Assembly (NCBI GenBank): GCA_003427395.1
Contig: BFEA01000053.1
Coordinates: 996,653-1,024,851, forward strand
From: Chara braunii
Lineage: Eukaryota > Streptophyta > Charophyceae > Charales > Characeae
Reading direction: 5' to 3'
Length of the DNA stretch: 28,199 nucleotides
The notes under the pieces were generated by a model. That model saw only the letters and a list, made by a program, of their open reading frames with translations, had not been told where the DNA came from and did no database searches. This document shows positions 19,511 to 28,199 of this stretch, in pieces. The position numbers and the translations under genes are program-made. Within the stretch, counting starts at the first letter, position 1; every line of letters starts with the position of its first letter.

Positions 19511-20561
19511 GAAAAGGAATAAGGAAAGAAGACAGGACCGTGGGAGAAGAAGCTTGACAACCGCCATGTAGTCCATAACCGTCTATGGCTTTCGGATGGT
19601 AGGCCACAACAATGAATGAGTTACATCTCGTCTACATGAGCGCCAAACGGTGCGCTTATCTCCAAGAGAGAGAATGAAAGGACTGAGAGTAGGGTAAGCA
19701 TGAGTTTCCCTAAAGGCGATTTAGGACACATGCATGAGACTCCTTGGGTGAAAGGAGAGAGTGACAAACGACTTAGGGTAGGGTTGTGAGAGTAAAACTA
19801 GGGATTAGACCTGGGATGTCGATCCTAGAGCTCACTACCCATATCTAAGGGCTTGACCCTTAGATCCAAGTATGTGGGGAATCGAGTGGGGGTGTTGAAT
19901 CTTTGTTTACCTGTGTGTGTGCAGGTCCGGACTCATTTTACTACTGCATTTCAAGGAAGAGGTTCTACAGAAAGGACCAAAATTTCTGTTATTTTTTCGA
20001 TAACAGGTTGGTTGTTACCGATTCAACTTTCCCCTTTGACTTGATACCCACCTCTAAAGTCAAACCCTGTGGTCAGTAATACTGTCACTTGTGGTCATTG
20101 CCTAAATGGTCCTGGTCACTCTCAAGGGTCCTTTGTACGAATGTGAGGGGGTTGGGCTTACGTCTAAGGAAAGACAAGGCTGTCATATATGGTCTGGGAA
20201 GTGAGGGACAAGGTCAATGGTTGATGGTTGACGCCGTTAGTGCATGGCATGTGAACTGTCTTTGCATTATTCTGTGCAGGTCTATTTTGTGCGTGACTTT
20301 GGATTGAACTCGACCTGGTCTGTTGAAGAGTCTCAGACACACAACACTTGTGAAAGTGGGAAGGGTTCTCGGCGATAATACTTCCATATCCATCATATGT
20401 CCAACTTAACTATTATGATGTTCAGTTAAGTCCTAACCTGTTAAGAAAGATATGACGCTCTTTGGTAGAAAGAAAATTTGATTGATATTGGTCGAAAGAA
20501 TAATATATTACGCAGTAGCGGAAATAGACTGCCTTATTAAAAGTTCGACCTGAATATCTAA
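19511..20561. other. Spacer without a recognised gene
   Basis: The plus-strand frame 20089-20307 contains NVRGLGLRLRKDKAV, which faintly recalls the start of LINE endonucleases, but nothing else supports that. A perfect hairpin lies at 19843-19865. The pol frame begins to be open only after TAA 20559-20561. Confidence 0.5.
19843..19865. repeat. Perfect 9-bp hairpin with 5-base loop
   Basis: ATCTAAGGG (19843-19851), CTTGA, CCCTTAGAT (19857-19865). Function unknown. Confidence 0.7.
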
Positions 20562-21240
20562 CGGGTCAGTTCTAGGCGTCTTACCGCTCGTACCCCGTTT
20601 TATGCTATAGCGATCGAGCAAACGCCATCGACCGACCTACCTCTACAAAGGCATGTAAAAGCCTTTGCATGTGGGCCGGTAGCTCAGCAGGGATACGCCT
20701 ACCTGAAGGTGGTGAGAGCCCCTCGGGTAGAGGTAAGTTGTACCTCGCGGCTCCCTGACCTATCGTGGGGCGTCGTGAGAGGTATAGCACGCGCGCACGG
20801 TCGGAGTGGTGACCGGTTCTTTTTCAAGAATACATCCTGCGTGACACGACTGTGAGGTTCAGCGCTCCCAGCGGGGTGCGGGACCGTCGTGCACGATAGC
20901 GCGATCATCGATTCAGGAGCAACCGTGTTGGTCATATCCTTGAGAGTAGTGGAGAGGGCGGGACGAAGGAAGGATCTGATCTCGCTCATCGATGGGGGCC
21001 GCCTGATCTCGGCAGACGAGGAAAAGATCCGAGCGGTCGGAGAACAAATGTCGTATTTAGACTAGGGAAGTTAATGCCTTGGGAGACGTAGTGGTGCTCA
21101 ATGTAACCTCGTATGATGTCCTCCTTGGGCTGACCGCTCTAAACGCCCTCCAGGCCAGCCTGGATTTCAAGCAACAGGTAGTAGTTCTCAAGAATACGGG
21201 TGGCAAGCCATATACAGTTCCTATGCGTCTCACCCTCCCC
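20562..21240 (+). pseudogene. pol: Retropepsin domain of the right-hand pol, decayed
   Basis: Frame 3 is open from 20562 to TGA 20853 and again to TAG 21063. It contains VVHDSAIIDSGATVLVISLR (about 20883-20942), in which D-S-G-A is the active-site loop of retroviral-type aspartic proteases. The reading then shifts to frame 1 near 21065, where GDVVVLNVTSYDVLLGLTAL (from 21082) supplies the second hallmark, a hydrophobic-LLG motif, followed by a strand. The enzyme would cut the polyprotein. One in-frame stop and one or two frame changes break it. It differs clearly from the protease start at 10.2 kb, which is evidence that two different elements are present. Confidence 0.75.
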
Positions 21241-22050
21241 ACAACGGTTAACTCGACACGAAAGATTCAACTAGGGGTAGTCGTGCCAATCCGAACGATC
21301 ACATGGGAAAGACGGGCGGATGATTCAGAGACATCCAACGAGGAACAAATGTCGTTTCTTCCCGAAGATTCAGAGAGTGACGACGAAGCCGACCCGGCGA
21401 TCCAGGAACTAACACGTAGAATAACCAGTTACCTGGTCCGGCAGAAAACGACGAAAACTTCCGTACTTACCGAAGAGAAAACCCGACGGACTCGGGCCCT
21501 GATCATGGGGGAACCATTAGTACAAGTATCGAGACTGGCCGTTTCTTCGGAACCCCCTCGGACCCTATACGAGGGCGACACCCCGTTGCTTCCACGGTAT
21601 GTGGACAAACGATCTTTCTGTGACGTCACGGACTTACCTCCCCAATCGCTTCTTACCGTGGAAAAGGAGATACGATTGTTACGTCTGGGAGTGGAAACAC
21701 AGGTTCCGGAACCCCCTGGGTACCCCGAATCCTCGTTGTTCGAAATCGGAACAACAGCTGCCGAGAAATCCGTAAACCCTCGGGACATTGCAGATGGGAT
21801 AACCCCCGAGGAGCACGTGGCCATCTGGGAAGAGGAAGCTCAGATGGTGACCACTGTGTTCTCCGGGCGGTTGGATAATTCTTTCATCTCTTCCCCACCA
21901 CCCCGAGACACGAACACAATACGCACTAAGCATGTGACAGCCGTCATTTACGGACAACCCTACAAATTACACGTATCGGAATGCGTGCCTGATGAAAGCC
22001 ACCAATTGATTGCAGATATCCTAACAGAGTACCGGGACGCTATCAACATG
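21241..22050 (+). pseudogene. pol: Protease to reverse-transcriptase linker of pol
   Basis: Frame 1 remains open through this stretch as part of a 413-codon frame (21079-22320). It contains an acidic patch EDSESDDEADP, then a long region with no motif that I recognise, ending in VSECVPDESHQLIADILTEY, which leads into the reverse transcriptase. The linker of about 270 residues is longer than in most Ty3/gypsy elements. It may hold an extra domain that cannot be named by eye. Confidence 0.6.
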
Positions 22051-22950
22051 GATGACGCAGATATCAGATTATCTCTGATAATCCAACACGAAATCCAGAC
22101 CAGCGACCACCTGCCGATCCATTGCAAACCCTATCGCTACTCACTCGCGGAACAAAAGGCAGCACTCGAACGCATCCGCGAGTTCGAGGCCAACGGTTGG
22201 ATAGAGCCCGCTACAGGTCCTTGGTCTTTCCCCGTAGTTTTGGTCGCAAAGAAAATTGGGTCGATTCGCATATGCATTGATTATCGAAAGTTGAATGATA
22301 TCACGATCAAGGATGTGTAGCCCCTCCCTCAGATTGACGACTCGTTGGATGCGATTGGATGTGCCAATTATTTTAGTAAATTTGATATTCGGCCCTGTTC
22401 CACCACATATCCTCATAAGGGAGGAGGATCGGTCGAAAATGAGATTTGTACTATTTGAGGGCACGTGCCAATGAATCCGTTGTCCTATGGGGATATGCAA
22501 TGCACCAGCGACCTTTCAAAGGGTGATGAATGTCATCTTTCAAAACTTCATAAACATGACCCGGTTAACTTAGGGAATGATCAATTTTTGCTTTATTGTG
22601 TACATGGATGACATTTTGGTGTATTCTGAGTCGTTCCATTGACACGCGCAGCATATTGAATGGACACGTGGCACGATGTGGGATGCTGGTTTCAAGATTG
22701 CGTTGGAGAAGAGCGAATTTTTCCTGTCCGATATCTTATTCCCAGGGTACGTAGTAACCCGAGGAGGCTTGAGACCAGATTCGAGGAAAGTCGAGGCGGT
22801 TCGGGAAGCAACCACGCCCACGTCATTAACTCAAGTCCGAGCCTTTCTGGGACTGGCCTCGTATTACCGACGGTTTATCAAGGGATTTGCGGCAATCGCT
22901 CGGCCTCTGACGAACCTCCTACGAAAGGACCAACCGCTGAACTGGGACTC
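22051..22950 (+). pseudogene. pol: Reverse transcriptase of Ty3/gypsy type, decayed
   Basis: Frame 1 gives HLPIHCKPYRYSLAEQKAAL, PWSFPVVLVAKKIGSIRICI and DYRKLNDITIKD (fingers and motif A region), a TAG at 22318, then PLPQIDDSLDAIGCANYFSK and FDI. Near 22395 the reading changes to frame 2, with stops at 22472, 22571 and 22640. It shows ICNAPATFQRVMNVIFQNF, the catalytic Y-M-D-D at 22601-22612 (VYMDDILVYSES), and GLRPDSRKVEAVREA with RAFLGLASYYRRFIKGF. This domain would copy the element's RNA into DNA. The order and wording are those of Ty3/gypsy (Metaviridae-type) elements. At least one frameshift and four stops make it dead. Confidence 0.9.
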
Positions 22951-23500
22951 GAAATGTGAACGGGCCTTTTCCACTCTGAAGAAGGCCCTGGCCTCAGCGC
23001 CTATTTTAATCCGGCCCGATCCCGAGCGGCAGTTCCTACTCATTACTGACTGGCAGCCCGAGGTCATCTCCGCTATCTTGGCTCAGAAAGGGAAGGACGA
23101 TCGGGAACACGTGGTTGAGTATGCTTCGCGGACGGTGCCGGACGAGAGAAAGAACGACTCAGCGCCTCAAGGGGAATGATACGTTGTGGTCTAGGGAATC
23201 CAGCACTTCCACCCGTATCTCTATGGGCAGAAGTTCCTCCTCGTAACGGACCACGAGCCCTTACTGGCACTCAAGAAGCTGACAAACTACACAGGAATGA
23301 TTGGGCGATGGGCAGTAAGGCTGCAGGAGTAGGATTTCGATATCGTCCATCGGAAGACAGAGAGGCACGGAAACGCAGACAGATTGACTCGACTACACAG
23401 GCCAGGCAAGGTGCCACGCGACGAAGAGATCACTCCGTGGAAGGAACCAAAGCAGCCAAAGGGACCCGGGTACGGTCAGGTGAGGGTCCTTCCTTGACAG
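22951..23500 (+). pseudogene. pol: RNase H domain of pol, decayed
   Basis: It continues in frame 2 from the reverse transcriptase. FLLITDWQPEVISAILAQ has the first catalytic Asp at 23048. The Glu of PQGE is at 23174, the third Asp (VTDHEPLLALKKL) at 23249, and HGNADRLTRL has the last Asp at 23378. Stops at 23177, 23192 and 23330 interrupt it. RNase H degrades the RNA strand of the RNA-DNA hybrid. The stop at 23192 lies where Trp is usual (VVV-W-x-I-x-H-F), so a G-to-A change is likely. After about 23500 the reading passes to frame 1. Confidence 0.88.
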
Positions 23501-23595
23501 GCAAAGGAGTGACGCGTGTCCCCATGGCGGCCAAAAGGAACCAAAATGCTGAGGGCCTTCTCTCTCCTTCCTCATCCTCTCTATTCTCCTTACCC

Positions 23596-23766
23596 GATCG
23601 TTTTTGTCTTCTCTGTTAATCTATCTCGCGAGTCCATTCCGTTTCGATTGAGCCACAACGCGAGGGATACGTTGAATGGGTAGAATGTGCTAAGTGCGTG
23701 GCAAGAGCCCATATACCATATGTTCAGTATAGGAATCCCCAGAAGCAGTGGCTCTGCCATGTGTGC
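23596..23766 (+). pseudogene. PHD-type zinc finger between RNase H and integrase
   Basis: In frame 1 the ligands run C (23605), x2, C (23614), x23, C (23686), x2, C (23695), x4, H (23710), x2, Y (23719), x11, C (23755), x2, C (23764). A Trp (23749) lies two residues before the seventh ligand, and WVECAKC precedes the His. Spacing and the Trp match the C4-H-C3 plant homeodomain finger, which in other proteins reads methylated or unmodified histone H3 tails. Two defects are visible: a TAA (23617) just after the second Cys, and Tyr in place of the sixth ligand (TAT for TGT or TGC). The domain lies in the same frame as the integrase that follows. By analogy to chromodomains it could have guided insertion; that is inference. 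Confidence 0.7.
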
Positions 23767-25150
23767 CGTACCGATAAGATTCCGACGGAGGCTCAATTCC
23801 TGAAAGCGACGTCGGAAGGTCTAGAAAATACACTATGGTTTAGATGGGCGGACGTATGGACAGATATTGTCCTAATAGCCACAGTTGTCGAAAATTCTCT
23901 CCGAGAATTCTCTAAGGAGGATCGGAGGCGGGCCAATGAGAGGGCACGAGACTATAGGTGGAACGGAGGACGGTTAGAAAAAAGGAAAACGGAAAATTTA
24001 ACGGATGGAAGCGGAATCTGGATGGTGGTACCGCACCCATTCGTGAGGTATGACTGGGTACGGGCCACGCATGAGGAGACTGCCGCACATTTCGCTGTCT
24101 GAATTACCGAGGCAGCCATCGACAAAAATGAGTGGTACTGGTCCAATATCCGAGACGACGTTAAATTTATAGTTAAAAATTGTCCCGTATGTGCTGCCAA
24201 CAAAGCGCCGATTCAGCCGCCTAGGTCGATAGTGCCCACTATAAGCCAACGGCCATTCCAGAAGGTTAGCATGGATACGACGGATATCGTCGTGCCCCCT
24301 GGACCGAATAGCTGTGAGTATTCTATTCTTTTGCCACTTTTGGTATTCGTTGACCACTTTTCGAAGTGGATCGAGGCATTCCCCTATCGGACAAGACAGA
24401 CGGTGGAAATAGCGTGATATGTCAACCGTTTCCTCGAGATGTATCATGATACCGAGGAAATCCTTACAGACAATGGAGCGGAATTCCGAGGGAAAGTCCT
24501 GAGGAACCTGGTCGTGCATGGGGTGTCTATTCGTAATACCGCCCCCCATATGTCTCAATCGAACGACCTCGTAGAAAACGCCAACCGAGTAATTAAAACG
24601 ACACTCCGACGGAATATTGCAGCTAAGGACACACGGCAGTGGCCTGATATCGTAGACCACATCCTAGCCATACATCGAGGTACCCCACATGAATCGACGA
24701 CACTTTCGCCATTTCAACTACGGACCAACAACCTAGCTTTTGTCTCCATACCGAGCCTAAATGACGAAACGACCCTTCCCCGAAGGGCCCCTAGAGCGAC
24801 GGTTAAAAACAAGGCCTAACGCCATTTGGATTTGATGGAAAGGACCCTCCCCCGGCTAGCCCGAAAAAGACAGCGTATGACGGAACTGGCCCATGGCCGA
24901 CAGATCCGAAGCTATGAGGCCCGGAATGGGAACGCGGGCCCCCGACCCCTGCTTAAATTAGGGGACTTGGTGCAGGTAAGAAAATGTGCTCGTCAAGGGA
25001 AACTAGCGCCAAGATTCTTTAGGTGCTTTCGAGTGATCGAGCTCGGACCTAACGGAGTGAACATTGTGCGCCTCGCTCCCGAAGTGGCAGGCAGTCGGTC
25101 AGCTAGGCCCATAGTTCGCCACGTGTCCCAGTCAGTGCTTTTCCCTCATC
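23767..25150 (+). pseudogene. pol: Integrase of Ty3/gypsy type, decayed
   Basis: One frame (1) runs through with stops at TGA 24100, TGA 24415 and TAA 24817. RWNGGRLEKR leads into the zinc-binding domain: His 24070, His 24088, and CPVC at 24181-24192. The catalytic core has Asp 24274 (SMDTTD), DHFSKWIEAF, Asp 24469 (LTDNGAEF) and Glu 24574 (LVENANR). There are 34 residues between the last two, one fewer than the usual 35. The C-terminal part has LLKLGDLVQVRKCARQGKLA, FRCFRVIELGPNGVNIVRL and RPIVRHVSQSVLF, an SH3-like region. Integrase inserts the cDNA into the host genome. No chromodomain follows. Confidence 0.9.
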
Positions 25151-26082
25151 TCTCTTTCCGAGTACAACCACAAACGGTCCCTCTTATCAAGTCTGAACAG
25201 TGGCAAGGATGGTGGCAAACTTATGAGGCGCTATCTTTGTGCTTAGTCGAGATCAGGCTGAAGTGGACCAGAGACAACATTCACCCCACTGCGAACGAGG
25301 ACGTGGAATTACTCATTATTCAGGCGTGGAGAACGGCGGTGGAAGGGGATTTATTGGGATTCGTATTCGGATCGGTGGAGGCGGGACATCGATAGCTGAT
25401 CGTCGGGGAACTCTTGATCCTCTTGACGCAGCTACTGGAGGATTTGCCAATCGACATCGTCTCGCACTGCGATGAGAGCCCGGCGTCGCATATACTCCCA
25501 CGCACTTTGACGCCATATCTACAGTGGTCGGCATGCTTGGAGGGCGATTGGGACAACCGTAGTTACCCGTCACATGGTAACTAGCTAAACCCTGCGGAGA
25601 TAGTCGACCTTCTCTTCATGGATCAAGAGAAGTAGACGTCAGAAGAAGAAGAAGAAGAAGAGGAAGAGGGAGACAAATCAGAGGACAACCCCGAAGAGGA
25701 TGAGTATTACAGCGAGAACAGTGAGCATGAGTCGAGGGCAATAAGCGAGGAGGAGGACGAAAGCGAGGAACAGGAGGCGGGACAGGTGGGAGCACAGGAA
25801 GAGGACCCTGCTGCAACCGAGCGACGCCGTGCAGAAATCGCGGAGGAAAAGCGGACGTTGGAATAGGCCGCGGGGACTGATTTGTCGATTTCGAACGATC
25901 CGACCAGAGATTTGGAGCCGTCAATGGAGGAAGATGAGTGCTGCGCCACAGAGGCTTCGAGTGCACCGACACTGAGGCAACGAAGCCGATCCCCCTCCCC
26001 CTCCTCCCGTCCCTCAGTTCGAGCACGTGCCGATGCGGGGCATCGGGCTACGTCCCCGGTCATTATCCCGTCGTCCCCTTGA
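25151..26082 (+). pseudogene. Post-integrase extension of pol: acidic tract and RS/Arg-rich end
   Basis: The integrase frame continues without a frame change for about 310 codons, interrupted only by TAG at 25393, 25582, 25633 and 25864. The first part (to about 25630) is ordinary sequence with no motif I recognise. Then comes an acidic tract (TSEEEEEEEEEGDKSEDNPE and EEEDESEEQEAGQ), and after that RQRSRSPSPSSRPSVRARAD, ending at TGA 26080-26082. Such a tail is far longer than in ordinary Ty3/gypsy elements. It might bind chromatin or act as a separate structural region; nothing in the sequence decides this. Confidence 0.6.
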
Positions 26083-26503
26083 CTACCTTACGTTTTGGCA
26101 AATAGACACTCACTCGTCCTTCCCTAGAATCCTTTCCCCTCGTCCCTCTTCTACCAGTTCTACACCACCCACCTCGCCGCCACGATATACCCGCACCCCA
26201 CCATTCAGTGCACTTTTTCCTCCTTTTGCCTTCACATCCATCTTTTCAGCGGAGCATGGGGGGATTACAGTGTGATCGAAGTTTACTGCACAATCACAGG
26301 GACTATCCCTGTGTGTACAGACCACGAGCAGTTCCGCACGGCCGCGCTTTATACCCTTTCCACTCTCTATCCTAATTACTTCACTTCCCTTCCACATGAC
26401 AGTCGTCGTTTCCCGCGAATACACCGCACCGTCCGATACCTTCAACTTCCCGCAACAGTAGTAGGGATGGTCAGCTTCTTACCCGCACTCCCGAGAGAAT
26501 ATC
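26083..26503 (+). other. Region between pol end and the hAT-like element; possible further tail
   Basis: Frame 3 from about 26083 reads LDYLTFWQIDTHSSFP and a Pro/Ser/Thr-rich stretch to 26275. Frame 1 from 26272 then reads IEVYCTITGTIPVCTDHEQF and remains open to the transposon. A single indel could join the first to the preceding frame, so the pol tail may once have been longer. I do not recognise either product. Confidence 0.3.
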
Positions 26504-26511
26504 CCCCACCC
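26504..26511. repeat. Target-site duplication, left copy
   Basis: CCCCACCC, identical to 27082-27089. It flanks the 570-bp element. Eight base pairs is the duplication length of hAT transposases. Confidence 0.65.
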
Positions 26512-27081
26512 CTGTGTAACCGTTTGAACGCTGTGAACGCGCATTCGCGTTCAAATGTGCGTTTGAACGCGGATTTAAATTCACATTTAAAATTGAACGG
26601 CGTTCAATTATTTTTTTATTTTTTTATTTAGTTTTTAAAAAATCAGTTCGATGCTTAAAAATAACTTTTTTTTTCTGATTTTTTTTTATAAGTTTTGTAC
26701 GATGTGAGGTACATGCCTCTCAATTTTGGAGTCATTTTGCTAAGGCAAACAAAAATGAAAAATCGCGAAAGATGGCGGTGTCAAATCGTGTTTGCTCACT
26801 AATTTCAATTCTTTTTTGAAGTTTTTTTACTTTTTTCTATTTCTTGTTTTCTATTTTGTTTTCCAATTTGGTAACGAATTTAGATGTAATGCTCAGGCAA
26901 CTGTTGTTTATTTTATTTTTCTTCATAACATATATTTTTTTCAGAATTTTTTGAGGGTTTTTTTTTTTTTTTTTCCCGCGCGGAATTGAATTCCGCGTTC
27001 GGTCCCGTTCATTCAACGCGCGTGCATTCCGTTCAGTTTCTGAACGGAAAACCCGCGTTCAATGAACGCGCGGTTTCACAG
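26512..27081. mobile_element. Non-autonomous hAT-like element (MITE), 570 bp, built of hairpins
   Basis: Terminal inverted repeats start CTGTGTAACCG on the left and end CGGTTTCACAG on the right (one mismatch in 11). Both ends are flanked by CCCCACCC. The first and last 100 bp are packed with compact inverted repeats on a GAACG/CGTTC core: TGAACGCG/CGCGTTCA (26534 and 26546), AATTGAACG/CGTTCAATT (26591-26609), CGCGGAATT/AATTCCGCG (26979-26997), TTCCGTTCAG/CTGAACGGAA (27027-27049) and CGCGTTCA/TGAACGCG (27054-27070). The interior is AT-rich, with T runs, and encodes no transposase. It would depend on an enzyme from elsewhere. The C-rich duplication is low-complexity, which lowers certainty. Confidence 0.65.
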
Positions 27082-27089
27082 CCCCACCC
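27082..27089. repeat. Target-site duplication, right copy
   Basis: CCCCACCC, matching 26504-26511 exactly. The following sequence is also C-rich, so chance similarity is possible. Confidence 0.6.
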
Positions 27090-27272
27090 CCGCCCCCGCA
27101 TTCCGACTCCCCTACCCCCCCTCCTCGAAACACTAAAATGGGTGCAGGGATCAGGACGTGTTAACAGAATAACTTCCACACTCTTATCCTACGGTTATGA
27201 TACGTGCACCTTGGAGAGATATGAGTGCAAGCGGGAGCTTCCACAAGATTGGAACCCCCTGAGTGTCACATA

Positions 27273-28199
27273 TGTGATGAACTATCTTCTGTAATTGCGC
27301 GACTTCCTGCGCGAAGCTGCTGTGGGGAACCCTCGCTTCTTTTTTGTTTTCGTTGGAGTTGTCGGGCCGGTGCCGGGAAAGTCCCGCGCCAACGATTAAG
27401 TGACCGCGCCCCAGCAAGCGCGAGAAATAACGGTTGCCATAGCTTCCTTCTTGTTCTGCTATGCGCACTAGGAATTTTGGCGCGATTAGCGCGCGCGAAT
27501 TTTCGTTTTTGAAATTCGAACTAAAGTCGAGCCCTCGCAGACTCTTGGAATTTTATTTTTTTAAAATTTTCTCTTGCAATTAGGATTTAGACTAGGAATT
27601 TAGGCACCTTGTAATTTGGCGGCACGACGCTTCTTGCTCGCACACACCAAGCCCCGACAGGGTCTGAGCTCTGATTCCGTTTTTGGCGGGCGCAATCGCA
27701 ACTGTAATCTGCTTGTTCTTGATGGCTTTCGTATTTCTTTCTCTTCCTGCCTCGTCTGCGCATGCACACTCTTCCTCTGTTCTAAGTGGTTCCCACGGCT
27801 GCATGCCCGGATCGATGCGCGGAGAGTGGCTTCGTCCCCCGCGCCGCGGCCTGGACATTTAGATGTAGGCACTCCCTCTTTTCTCTTTCTCATCACTTGG
27901 TGCTAATCCCGTATCCCTCGCGCAAGCATGCATGCTATAAATTTCGCAAGTGCGATTAGTTGTCTCTCTAAGAACATCGAGATTAGCGTGATCAGTGAGG
28001 GTCGGCTAGCGAGCAAGTTTTTGAAGGTGAGTAAGCATGAGAGTTGGGCAATCCGACGAATTGGTGCCGAGTGCGTGGGGTTGACGCGTGGTCGCGACAG
28101 ACTGCGACATGTAGGCGAACCTGGCTTGCACACTCAGGCCAAGCGGGGTGACGACTATGTGTGGCTTTGGAGACGCGGGGCGACGGACTGCCCACATTG
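27273..28199 (+). mobile_element. LTR, right copy, running off the window
   Basis: It starts TGTGATGAACTATCTTCTG against TGTGACGAATTATCTTCTC at 6154, and stays collinear with 6154-7168 to the last base. It has the same TATA phrase at 27936. It lacks about 60 bp and about 30 bp that the left copy has. The bases before it form the 12-bp palindrome TCACATATGTGA (27266-27277), which overlaps the LTR start; no clear polypurine tract precedes it. It may be the 3' LTR of the left element, a solo LTR, or the 5' LTR of another copy. Confidence 0.75.
27936..27942 (+). promoter_or_regulatory. TATA box of the right LTR copy
   Basis: TATAAAT in the phrase CATGCATGCTATAAATTTCG, as in the left copy at 6908. 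Its conservation between two otherwise diverged copies fits a promoter role before decay. Confidence 0.5.

Noticed and set aside
20670-20720. tRNA gene with A-box (GGGCCGGTAGCTCAGCAGG)
   Set aside because: The A-box-like phrase is good, but there is no B-box at the right distance and no matching acceptor 3' strand. The same bases are in an open pol frame (frame 3).
24415-24440. Separate integrase and downstream genes suggested by the stops at 24415 and 24817
   Set aside because: The pieces are in one frame and together make a single integrase. The stops are mutations, not gene borders.

Overview
The window looks like intergenic DNA from a large, repeat-rich eukaryotic nuclear genome, most likely a plant or streptophyte alga. 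Long AT-type microsatellites, LTR-retrotransposon debris at every scale, and no operon-like or ribosome-binding-site organisation support this. No intact host gene is visible. Nearly every open frame that carries meaning is a decayed retroelement domain. The assignment to plant or alga is inference; the species cannot be told.

Layout. 1-3.6 kb is pyrimidine-rich repetitive DNA holding two diverged copies of a segment about 0.7 kb long, plus stem-loops. 3.62-3.98 kb is the C-terminal chromodomain of a chromovirus-type integrase, broken by a small deletion. 4.0-6.15 kb is spacer with a short direct repeat. 6154-7694 is an LTR with a TATA box, followed by a decayed primer-binding site (7696) and a gag plus protease-start pseudogene (7741-10328). 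10.3-20.5 kb is non-coding, nested, repeat-dominated DNA. It holds a second LTR end with a primer-binding site (11514), (GAA)n, (GT)n, (TA)n and (ATT)n arrays, two tandem hammerhead-ribozyme-like motifs (13125 and 13287), a fragment of another aspartic protease (14032), and a 71-72 bp satellite (17.57-18.69 kb) that runs into a series of degenerate 20-bp dyads. A single N at 17842 sits between two identical 95-bp copies and is probably an assembly scar. 20562-26082 is a decayed Ty3/gypsy-type pol with protease, long linker, reverse transcriptase (YMDD), RNase H, a PHD-type zinc finger, integrase (HHCC and D,D,E) and an acidic tail. 26512-27081 is a 570-bp non-autonomous hAT-like element with an 8-bp target-site duplication, built of hairpins. 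27273 to the window end is a second copy of the 6154 LTR.

How the parts relate. The two LTR copies bracket about 20 kb, so an old LTR element filled by later insertions is possible. However, both the gag half (protease start at about 10.2 kb) and the pol half (protease at about 20.9 kb) carry their own protease, and a third fragment lies between them. The interval therefore holds pieces of at least two or three elements. Stops and frameshifts throughout show that none of the protein-coding parts is functional now.

The points most worth a second look are the hammerhead-like tandem, the PHD finger embedded between RNase H and integrase, and the hairpin-built hAT-like element.
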